Below, piece after piece: positions 50,316 to 58,012 of a stretch of DNA of 64,000 nt (position 1 is the stretch's first letter; every line of letters begins with the position of its first letter). Position numbers and translations under genes: made by a program. The notes under the pieces were generated by a model. That model had not been told where the DNA came from. It searched no databases and saw nothing but the letters and a program-made list of their open reading frames with translations. Where the stretch lies: positions 33,141-97,140 of the forward strand of contig JAGWBX010000008.1 in NCBI GenBank assembly GCA_021295655.1. Reading direction: 5' to 3'. Origin of the DNA: Candidatus Latescibacterota bacterium. GTDB taxonomy: Bacteria; Latescibacterota; UBA2968; GCA-2709665.

Positions 50316-50468
50316 GGGTGGTGCGGACATTCCTGTCTGTTCGCTTTCTTTAAACTCAAACCAGGTATCCTGTGTGCGGAAACACAGCGCCGCGCCGCCG
50401 GCCTTTCAACCGGCTGCTTTCGCCGAGACACATATAGGCTTCGGCAGGCAGGAATGTCTGCCACACCC
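50316..50468. repeat. Inverted-repeat-bounded non-coding element, about 153 bp
   Basis: gggtggtgcggacattcctgtctg at left; ggcaggcaggaatgtctgccacaccc at right (imperfect inverted copy). A related half-site, ttgtgcggacattcctgcc, occurs at 30584-30602. Confidence 0.6.
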
Positions 50469-50482
50469 TCAAACCCGCAATC

Positions 50483-50773
50483 ATGCGTGGTAAAATGAAC
50501 GAACCCCAGATCCAACTTGACGGAGACCCGCGCAAGCTGGCGAGAGCCATCGGTCGGGCCGCGCGGGAGTCATACCGCGAAAAACACGGCCGCCTGTCCG
50601 GCTGGGACACCATGAAGGCCGACATCGAAGCCGATGTCCCCGCGCTCGCGAAACAGATGGCCGAAGCTCTGAACAGCCACGCGCGCGACGTCTACCTCAT
50701 CAACGCCCTCGAAGTCCTGGCGCTTTACTACGTCCGGAGCGATCTGGAAAAGGCTTCGAACCGTCCGGAGTGA
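50483..50773 (+). CDS. Hypothetical small helical protein
   Basis: MNEPQIQLDGDPRKLARAIGRAARESYREKHGRLSGWDTMKADIEADVPALAKQMAEALNSHARDVYLINALEVLALYYVRSDLEK; coding-like composition. Confidence 0.55.
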   Translation: MRGKMNEPQIQLDGDPRKLARAIGRAARESYREKHGRLSGWDTMKADIEADVPALAKQMAEALNSHARDVYLINALEVLALYYVRSDLEKASNRPE

Positions 50774-51022
50774 TCAGCTTGCGGGCGTCTCCCGGATCCC
50801 GTTTCAACTTCGATTAGAACAGCAAGGCAATTCCGGGGGCGATGACTTCAGAAACGGAGTATTGAGGTCTTTCAGATAGATAAAATTTCGTTCACGTCCA
50901 GTGACCTCAGGCATTTTGGAACTTCGACGTCAATTCGCCGAAGTTCTTATATGGACATTCGATATTCAGGTCCCCGAGTAATTACGAATCAAGGCTACCA
51001 CAAGTCGAACAAGGGGTTTGAC

Positions 51023-51184
51023 ATGAAGTGGCTTGACAGAGTGCTGCTTACGCGCGTGCGGATTGCCTGGCTCATCCTGGCATTTATCGCCGGCGTGGGC
51101 TTCGGCGCAAGCATGGCGCCGGAACCGGACCGGAATTCCATAGAAGAGATCCTGGACCAGCTATTGAGGAAGTTATCGCAGTGA
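51023..51184 (+). CDS. 53-aa single-pass membrane microprotein
   Basis: MKWLDRVLLTRVRIAWLILAFIAGVGFGASMAPEPDRNSIEEILDQLLRKLSQ; start chosen inside longer ORF 50951-51184. Confidence 0.5.
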   Translation: MKWLDRVLLTRVRIAWLILAFIAGVGFGASMAPEPDRNSIEEILDQLLRKLSQ

Positions 51185-51229
51185 CTTGCGACTTCGGCTG
51201 AACTCGGGAAGGACGTTGCAGAGGGTGGG

Positions 51230-51364
51230 TCAGTTACGGTCTTTCTTACCGAACATGGTTTTTATCATTCGCCAGAACAGACCGGCGCCCACAATGAGTA
51301 CCAGTGCTGAAGAAATCAGCAGAACAATGCGAATAATGGCTGGAAGTTCATCGAATAAGGGCAT
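51230..51364 (-). CDS. 44-aa single-pass membrane microprotein (not in supplied ORF track)
   Basis: Hand translation: MPLFDELPAIIRIVLLISSALVLIVGAGLFWRMIKTMFGKKDRN*. Confidence 0.5.
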   Translation of the reverse strand: MPLFDELPAIIRIVLLISSALVLIVGAGLFWRMIKTMFGKKDRN

Positions 51365-51474
51365 AGTGCAGGGTCTGGCCGGGCGGTCAGCTGTGATTTA
51401 AGGGCCGGGAGCGTCCAGCGCCGGAGATCAATGGGTTGCCCGCACTGGTGTCGCTCAACGATGGAGGCACGCTA

Positions 51475-52221
51475 ATGATCCACGCCACGGTACTTGTCGC
51501 GCCTCGCGCGGATGACAACTGCCTGATGCGGGTTGTGGATGCGCTTCTGCACAGGGGCGTTGCGATTGAGGCGGGCGTTCTGGATGGCCCTCCCGCGGTG
51601 GAAGACGCTCTGGCAGCGTGCGTTGAACGCGGAACGAAGCGGATCGCGGTCCTGCCGTTTCTGTTTCGCGAGGACGAACGGGTTCTGCGTCGTATCCGAC
51701 AGCGCGTGAGCGGGTTTCACAGGAACCATACCGATCTGGAAATCCACGTTGCGCCGTCCGTCGGCTTCGACGCGAGGCTGGTCGAAATCGCACACGATTA
51801 CATCGACCAGACGGCTTCGGGGATGGACAGCGACGAGACCGCGCCGTTGTTGACGATTGCGGGATGTCTGCACAGACCGATGGCCTTCACGTACGCGGAC
51901 CTGCGGCGCGTTCCCGGGCAGATCGAGGACATCGGGCACATCGTTCCCGGGCGCCGCGGATCGGCGGTGTCCGTCGCCGATCTTCTGAGGGGCGCGGCAG
52001 TGCACGCCGATGCGCGCCAGGCCGTATTTCATTCGGCCGACGAAGGGTTTTTTGCCCGGGTCTCCGTTGCTACGGCAGACGAACATGGCATCCTCGTCTA
52101 CCGCATCGGCGAACATCCCCTACCGGAAAGACTCGGCGGCCCGATACGGCTGTTCATTCCTGAAACCGACGACAAATGCGCGAACGTTAAAAACGTTGTC
52201 CGAATTGAGCTGGTCCCGTAG
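51475..52221 (+). CDS. CbiX/SirB-type chelatase-like domain protein
   Basis: MIHATVLVAPRADDNCLMRVVDALLHRGVAIEAGVLDGPPAVEDALAACVERGTKRIAVLPFLFRE resembles the CbiX fold. The C-terminal part (AVSVADLLRGAAV...VYRIGEHPLPERLGGPIRLFIPE) resembles an oxidoreductase molybdopterin-binding-type domain. Confidence 0.6.
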   Translation: MIHATVLVAPRADDNCLMRVVDALLHRGVAIEAGVLDGPPAVEDALAACVERGTKRIAVLPFLFREDERVLRRIRQRVSGFHRNHTDLEIHVAPSVGFDARLVEIAHDYIDQTASGMDSDETAPLLTIAGCLHRPMAFTYADLRRVPGQIEDIGHIVPGRRGSAVSVADLLRGAAVHADARQAVFHSADEGFFARVSVATADEHGILVYRIGEHPLPERLGGPIRLFIPETDDKCANVKNVVRIELVP

Positions 52222-52259
52222 TACTGCTTCCGTCAACCGTGAGCGGGGGTTGGCCCCAG

Positions 52260-52281
52260 CCGGGAGATTCCGGTTTTTTTT
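52260..52281 (+). terminator. Possible intrinsic terminator after the CbiX-like gene
   Basis: CCGG-gagatt-CCGG followed by TTTTTTTT. Confidence 0.45.
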
Positions 52282-52293
52282 GAATCCCGGGCA

Positions 52294-52402
52294 TTGACTC
52301 GCCTTCAATAATCGGATAACATTTCATGAAACAGGACGCGGGCCTCTGTCTTGCGCTCTGTCTGCCGTCCCCCCGGCAGCCGGAGTTACGGATAGAGGCC
52401 CG
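52294..52402 (+). ncRNA. Candidate structured small RNA locus, copy A (promoter-like element plus hairpin 52339-52402)
   Basis: TTGACT-17 nt-TAACAT, then CAGGACG CGGGCCTCT...CTGCCGtcccccCGGCAG...AGAGGCCCG. Shares promoter layout and outer stem with copy B. Confidence 0.45.
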
Positions 52403-52542
52403 AGACATTGGACCGCACCACGTCCATGCATCCGTGCGCTATAGAAATCCACAACGCCGGTGATCCCGATGCTCACCTTGACGCCGAATGCCGGAATGAG
52501 GTCCGGGTTGTCTAATCCAGCGTACTGCATAGTACCCGTGGT

Positions 52543-55500
52543 TCAAATCTGCCCGAAGGCGTTTGCAAACTTCACAAAGTCGCCGAAGCCTATGGCGCCA
52601 TCCTCATCCAGGTCGAACTTTGCGTCATATCCCGCATCGCCTTCCCGCAATCCGAATTGTCGCGCGAACAGCACGAAGTCCGCAAAGCCCACCGAACCGT
52701 CATCATTGAAGTCCGCGCTGGGGGTCTTCGGAGGCTCGACGGGCGGTTGTTCCGTCGCCGCGAGGTCCCACAACAGCATGGTGCCATCTCGCGATCCCGA
52801 CACCAGCCTGCCCGCCTCGTCCAGAAACGCCACCGAATAAACCCAGCCGCTGTGCCCTTCCAGCGCGGCGGTCTCCGCATGTGTGGCCACGTCCCAGGTT
52901 CGCACGGTGCCGTCCTGCGACCCGGAAGCCAGCGTGCTCCCGTCCGCCGAAAACGCCACCGAATAGACCCAGCCGCTGTGTCCTTTCAGCGTGGCGGTCT
53001 CCGTACGTGTGGCCACGTCCCATATACGCACCGTGCCGTCCTCCGACCCGGAAGCCAATGTGCTCCCATCACTCGAAAACGCCACCGAATAGACCCAGCC
53101 GCTGTGTCCTTCCAGCGTGGCGGTCTCAGATCGCGAACCCACGTCCCACAGCTTGATCGTGTGATCGCTCGACCCCGAGGCCAGCGTGCTCCCGTCCGGC
53201 GAAAACGCCACCGAGCCGATCCCGCCCGTAAGCTGATGCCCTTCGAAGACTGCGACCTGGGCCGCCGTCGCCACGTCCCACAGCGGCGCCGTGCCATGCC
53301 TCAACCCGGCGGCCAGCGTGCTCCCGTCTGGAGAGACCGCCACCGAATAGACCCAGCTGCGCGCGTCGAGTGTGGCGCTTTCGTTTCGCGTCGCCACGTC
53401 CCACAGCCTGATTGAGCGGTCGCTCGACCCCGAGGCCAGCGCGGCGCCGTCGGAAAAAAACGCGACCGAACGCACTCGGTCCGTGTGTCCATGTAATCTG
53501 GCGATCTCGGTCTGGCTTGCCACGTCCCATAGCCTCACGCTGTTGTCCGGAGACCCGGTAGCCAGCGTCCCGCCGTCGGACGATAGGGTCATGGAGGACA
53601 AATGCATGTATCCGTGAACGGTTGCGGCATTGCCGGTTGCCACGTTGCGAACGATGACGGAGCCGTCCACCGAACCCGAGGCGAGAATGAAACCGGTACG
53701 TGAGAACGCGACCGAATGGACGCTCCCCCGGTGTTCACGCAGCGTGTCCTTCAGTTCGCGCGTATCAACGTCCCACAGCTTGACCGTGCCGTCCTCCGAG
53801 CAGGTAGCCAGCGTACTCCCGGCGTCCGAAAACGCCACTGAGTGGACGCCGTCCGTATGCGCTTCCAGTACGGCCGCCTCGGTTCGAGCGGCCGCGTCCC
53901 ACAGCTTGACCCTGCCATCCGCCAATCCCGCGGCCAGCGTGCTCCCGTCGTCCGAAAACGCCACTGAATGGACACCGTCCGCATGCCCTTCCAGCGTGGC
54001 CGCTTCGGTTCGCGAGGCCGCGCCCCACAGCTTGACCGTACCGTCCGCGGAGCCGGTGGCCAGCATGGCGCCGTCGGACGAAAACGCCAACGAAGTCACA
54101 CGACCCGAGTGCGACCGCAGGTTGGCGACCCAGGCTTGCGCGTCCACGTCCCAGAGCCCGACCGTGCCCTCTTCTGCGCCGGCGGCGAGTGTGGCCCCGT
54201 CCTCCGAAAATGCCACCGATACGATCGTGCCCGCACTTCCTTCGAGCGTCGCAATGCGCGTGCCGGTGCCGGGATTCCAGAGTTCTACCTCACCGTTAGC
54301 CAAACCCGCCGCGAGGGTGCCGGACCTTGAAAACGCCACCGAATGCACACGTTCGCGACCCGAAAGCAGTGCAGCGTCGCGGGACCGGCTCACGTCATAC
54401 AGCCACACGCCCACGCCGCTTGCCACGGCCAGTATATCTCCGTCCCTCGACAGGGATAACGCGCGGTCGCTCGGGCTGAGGGCTCCTCTGCCCAGGCGTG
54501 CCGTCGCCCGATCGGGCAGGCGCCACTTGCGTGGATCACCGTCCATCACGACGGAGGGGGTTCCCACTCCTTCCGCGGAAAAGGACGCCAGTTCACGATC
54601 GCCGAGCGTAACTGCGACGGTGTTCGTCCCCGCACGGATCCCAAGCGTCAGTACGACTGATGCGCGGCCGTCCTCGTCCGTCCGTGTCCGCTGGACTGTG
54701 AAACGGCCGCTGAGCCTCCCCTGTCCGGCGGAGACCGTAAAGGTTACGGCGATATCGGGCAATGGCTCGCCATTGTGGTCTTGCACTTCCACAACAAGAG
54801 GGTCGGCAAGCGTTCCGCCCGGTACACCCTCCTGCCCGCCGCCGGAGATAATTTCCAGCGAAAGCGGCCGGAGGCCCGGCCACTCGGACAGGTCCCACAA
54901 CAGTACGGTACCGTCTTCCGACCCGGAAACCAGCGTGACCGGGTCCGCCGAAAATACAACCGAATTGACCTTGCCGTTATGCCCCTCCAGCGTCGCGACC
55001 TCGGTTCGCGTGCTTACGTCCCAAAGCTTGATGGCGTTGTCGTGCGACCCGGAGGCGAGCCGGCTGCCGTCCATTGAAAAATCGAGGGATCCGACACCGC
55101 CCGTATGACCCTGGAAGGTGGCGAGCTGCGAATGCGTGGCCACGTCCCACAGTTTGATCGTGTTGTCGCTCGACCCGGAGACCACCGTGCTCCCGTCCGG
55201 CGAAAACACGACCGTGTTGACACGTCCTCTATGTCCTTCGAGTACGGCCGTGCGTGAGCGCGACGCCACGTCCCACAGAATGACCGTGCCTTCCGCCGAC
55301 CCCGCGGCAAGCGCGTCGCCGTCCGGCGAAAATACGACCGACGCAACGCCATCCGCGCCACCGTTGAGGGTGGCGGCCACGCGACGGGTGTCGTCTTCCC
55401 AAAGCAACACCTTGCCGTCATCGGACGTGGTAGCCAGCAGGGACCCATCGGGCGAATATGCGGCCGAACTCACAGCATCCCCATGCCCTTCAAAAGTAGC

Positions 55501-56829
55501 GGCCGCCGTCCGGGTGGCCATGTCCCAGAGAATGACCGTACTGTCCCGTGACGCGGTAACCAGCGTGTCCCCGTCTGGCGCATACGCCAGCGAAGTGACG
55601 CTTCCGCTGTGCCCTGCGAGGATACCAAACTGCATTCGTGCGCTCAGGTCCCACAGGTCTACCGCTCCCCCCGCCGACCCGGTGGCCAGCGTGTCTCCGT
55701 CCGGCGAGAATCCGACCGATGTGATCGCGGATTTATGTCCGCCAAATGCGACGAAATACCCTGTCGCCGCGTCCCAGAACCTCACCGTGCCATCCGCCGA
55801 TCCGGTGGCGAACGTGCCGCCGTCCTTCGAAAACACCAATGACGTGACTTTGTCCGTATGTCCTTCGAGCGTATCGACCAATCTTCGTTTGGCGACGTTC
55901 CACAGCATAAGGGTGCCACCCGCCGACGCGGTGGCCAGTGTGTCCGCATCCGGCGAAAACGCGACCAGCGTGATGCCGCCGGTTTCGCCCCTGAGGGTGT
56001 CCGAATCCGTTTGCGAGGCCAGGTTCCACAGAACCACCGTGCTGTCGCCCGTCGCGGTTGCCAGGGTACCGCCGTCACGCGAAAACGACAGCGACGTCAC
56101 AAAATCCGCAAACCCTTCGAGCGTATCGCCCCGGGTCTGCGCGGTCGCGTCCCACAAAAGCACCCTGCCATCCTCCGACGCCGTGGCAAGCGTGCCACCG
56201 TCCGGCGAGTATGCGATCGAAGTGATTCTTTCCGTATGCCCTTCGAGTGTACCCGACAGTGTTCGGGAAGCCACGTCCCACAGGAATACCGTGCCTTCTT
56301 CTGTTGTGGTGGCCAGTGTGTCCCCTGCCGGAGAAAATAACGCCGCATTGACTCTGCCCGAGTGCCCATCCAGGGTTGCTGTCTCCGATCGGGTGGCCAC
56401 GTCCCAGAGCAATACCGTGCCGGCCTCGGATACGGTCGCCACTGTACTTCCGTCCGTCGAAAACGACACCGAGGCGATTCGTACCGGGCTCGGCAGCAGT
56501 GCCAGGGTGCGGGCCGTGGTTCCATCGTACAGCCAGACGCCGATGCCACTCGCAACGGCCAGCGTTCGCCCGTCCGGAGAAACGTCTACCTCGCGGCTCC
56601 CGAATCCTATCGCGCCTTTCCCCAGGCGCGCGGTCGCGCCGTCGGGGAGATGCCATGTCCGGTAGTCTGCCTCCTCTATCGCTTCCTGACCGGCGACGGA
56701 TGCCGGGAGTCCGCAAAGCAGCGCCAGGACCATCAGTAACGGGATCATCGATCTCCGATCGGAGATCGGGTTGGTCTTGCCATGCGCCTTTACAGTTGCC
56801 ATTGGGGTTAACACCTCCATTTTCATCCA
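52543..56829 (-). CDS. Secreted WD40-repeat protein: 14 WD repeats, Big_1/invasin-like Ig domain, 14 WD repeats, dockerin type I-like C-terminus
   Basis: Manual count of ...SPDGxTLATGSxDGTVxLWDVAT... units gives 14 before and 14 after EIISGGGQEGVPGGTLADPLVVEVQDHNGEPLPDIAVTFTVSAGQGRLSG...; C-term ADFNDDGSVGFADFVLFARQFG...FDLDEDGAIGFGDFVKFANAFG. Start assumed near MKMEVLTPMATVKAHG. Confidence 0.9.
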   Translation of the reverse strand, partial: WMKMEVLTPMATVKAHGKTNPISDRRSMIPLLMVLALLCGLPASVAGQEAIEEADYRTWHLPDGATARLGKGAIGFGSREVDVSPDGRTLAVASGIGVWLYDGTTARTLALLPSPVRIASVSFSTDGSTVATVSEAGTVLLWDVATRSETATLDGHSGRVNAALFSPAGDTLATTTEEGTVFLWDVASRTLSGTLEGHTERITSIAYSPDGGTLATASEDGRVLLWDATAQTRGDTLEGFADFVTSLSFSRDGGTLATATGDSTVVLWNLASQTDSDTLRGETGGITLVAFSPDADTLATASAGGTLMLWNVAKRRLVDTLEGHTDKVTSLVFSKDGGTFATGSADGTVRFWDAATGYFVAFGGHKSAITSVGFSPDGDTLATGSAGGAVDLWDLSARMQFGILAGHSGSVTSLAYAPDGDTLVTASRDSTVILWDMATRTAAATFEGHGDAVSSAAYSPDGSLLATTSDDGKVLLWEDDTRRVAATLNGGADGVASVVFSPDGDALAAGSAEGTVILWDVASRSRTAVLEGHRGRVNTVVFSPDGSTVVSGSSDNTIKLWDVATHSQLATFQGHTGGVGSLDFSMDGSRLASGSHDNAIKLWDVSTRTEVATLEGHNGKVNSVVFSADPVTLVSGSEDGTVLLWDLSEWPGLRPLSLEIISGGGQEGVPGGTLADPLVVEVQDHNGEPLPDIAVTFTVSAGQGRLSGRFTVQRTRTDEDGRASVVLTLGIRAGTNTVAVTLGDRELASFSAEGVGTPSVVMDGDPRKWRLPDRATARLGRGALSPSDRALSLSRDGDILAVASGVGVWLYDVSRSRDAALLSGRERVHSVAFSRSGTLAAGLANGEVELWNPGTGTRIATLEGSAGTIVSVAFSEDGATLAAGAEEGTVGLWDVDAQAWVANLRSHSGRVTSLAFSSDGAMLATGSADGTVKLWGAASRTEAATLEGHADGVHSVAFSDDGSTLAAGLADGRVKLWDAAARTEAAVLEAHTDGVHSVAFSDAGSTLATCSEDGTVKLWDVDTRELKDTLREHRGSVHSVAFSRTGFILASGSVDGSVIVRNVATGNAATVHGYMHLSSMTLSSDGGTLATGSPDNSVRLWDVASQTEIARLHGHTDRVRSVAFFSDGAALASGSSDRSIRLWDVATRNESATLDARSWVYSVAVSPDGSTLAAGLRHGTAPLWDVATAAQVAVFEGHQLTGGIGSVAFSPDGSTLASGSSDHTIKLWDVGSRSETATLEGHSGWVYSVAFSSDGSTLASGSEDGTVRIWDVATRTETATLKGHSGWVYSVAFSADGSTLASGSQDGTVRTWDVATHAETAALEGHSGWVYSVAFLDEAGRLVSGSRDGTMLLWDLAATEQPPVEPPKTPSADFNDDGSVGFADFVLFARQFGLREGDAGYDAKFDLDEDGAIGFGDFVKFANAFGQI

Positions 56830-57152
56830 CTGTGCAGGGAACGCCAGGGCACGGCGCCGGATCGCGATCGGCGCCGAATAGGTACGGAAACGTCTACGTG
56901 GCAATAATATACGAGAAGTTTCGGTTAAATCGCGATCTTTTTGGCAAACATCGCCGACATTTGGTTTGAAAACCCGGTGTGAGCGTTGCGATCCAGCCAC
57001 GCGACAGCACGACAGAACGCAGAACGCCAGGAGGGGTCGTCCTGTTCAATCGGCAGGCATCAAGGCACGTTCAGGCGGGGCACAACCCTTAGCGAAGAGT
57101 GTGCCGCATTGGAGCATCGGGAAGAATCAGCTGACTTCACCGGGTTCGAGGG

Positions 57153-57176
57153 TCCACACACACATGTGTGTGTGGA
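57153..57176. repeat. 24-bp perfect palindrome (TCCACACACACATGTGTGTGTGGA)
   Basis: Direct reading; alternating CA/TG tract. Confidence 0.9.
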
Positions 57177-57213
57177 TTCCGGTCATCGCTGTCGATTAAG
57201 TGAGGAGAGGGTA

Positions 57214-57327
57214 TTGACTGGCAGGCGGGAATCGGATATATCTTACTTGTGATTCAGGACGCGGGCCTCATTCGCGTACTCCGCCTGTTCCACCCTCCCG
57301 GCAGGCTGAGACGCGGATAGAGGCCCG
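57214..57327 (+). ncRNA. Candidate structured small RNA locus, copy B (promoter-like element plus hairpin 57262-57327)
   Basis: TTGACT-17 nt-TATATC, then CAGGACG CGGGCCTC-at-TCGCG-ta-CTC-c-GCCTG-loop-CAGGC-t-GAG-a-CGCGGA-ta-GAGGCCCG. Confidence 0.5.
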
Positions 57328-57388
57328 TATTATAAAACCCTCTTACGACGCCGTAACCGCGCGCTGTTCCCGCGTAGGGACCAGGCTG

Positions 57389-58012
57389 TCACCACACGGC
57401 GGGATGGCTGCCGGACAGGATGAGCGGCCGGGCGGATTCGGTGCGGTGCTGCGCAGGTGTAATCAGCTTGTCATTCAGGAGGTCCAGCAGGAGGCGGTTC
57501 CGAAGTTCCAATGAACCTTCGGGGTCGCTTACGGGTAACGGCGCATCGGGAAAGCGGGCGATTTGGAACAGCAGGATCGCTTCGCCCGCGGTCAGCCGGT
57601 CCGGCGGTACGCCGAAGTAAGCGCGAGCGGCGTCTTCGAATCCCAGCACTGGGCTTCGTCGAGGAAAAGGGAAGGGCGTCTGGTTGAAAAAGAGAGCCAA
57701 CAGGCTTTCTTTTTCGTATTTGAGGGTGATCAGGAACGGGTAACAGGTCCGCCTCAGCCAACCTGAGGGATTGGCACTGCCCGGGCGAGCGAGTTGTTCG
57801 GCAAGCAGGCGGGCAAGATCCGCAGTCGACAAAGAGTCTGCGACCCTCAGCAGGACAGGGGGGAGACCGGTGGCTGCGAGGTTGGCAGGCTGAGAGCCCA
57901 GAAGGACGTCCAGATCCTTCGAATACCCATTGAGGACAACGCCGAATACCGAGGCCGCGAGCGCCACCGTAGTCAGGATCATCAGAACGGATCGAAAGGA
58001 CGGTCTTGCCAT
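57389..58012 (-). CDS. Degenerate/partial GT51 (peptidoglycan transglycosylase)-like protein
   Basis: TM helix then LARLLAEQLARPGSANPSGWLRRTCYPFLITLKYEKESLLALFFNQTPF...GFEDAARAYFGVPPDRLTAGEAILLFQIARFPDAP, matching the C-terminal half of GT51 domains; the EDxxFxxH catalytic segment is absent. Confidence 0.65.
   Translation of the reverse strand: MARPSFRSVLMILTTVALAASVFGVVLNGYSKDLDVLLGSQPANLAATGLPPVLLRVADSLSTADLARLLAEQLARPGSANPSGWLRRTCYPFLITLKYEKESLLALFFNQTPFPFPRRSPVLGFEDAARAYFGVPPDRLTAGEAILLFQIARFPDAPLPVSDPEGSLELRNRLLLDLLNDKLITPAQHRTESARPLILSGSHPAVW

Noticed and set aside
53630-55108. Serine/proline-rich 492-aa plus-strand repeat protein
   Set aside because: Repetition mirrors the WD40 repeats on the opposite strand; treated as a shadow ORF (kept only as a low-interest observation).
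52793-56700. Regular repeat spacing that could suggest a CRISPR-like array
   Set aside because: Repeats are about 126 bp coding units in one frame encoding WD40 blades; no short repeat/spacer structure and no cas genes.
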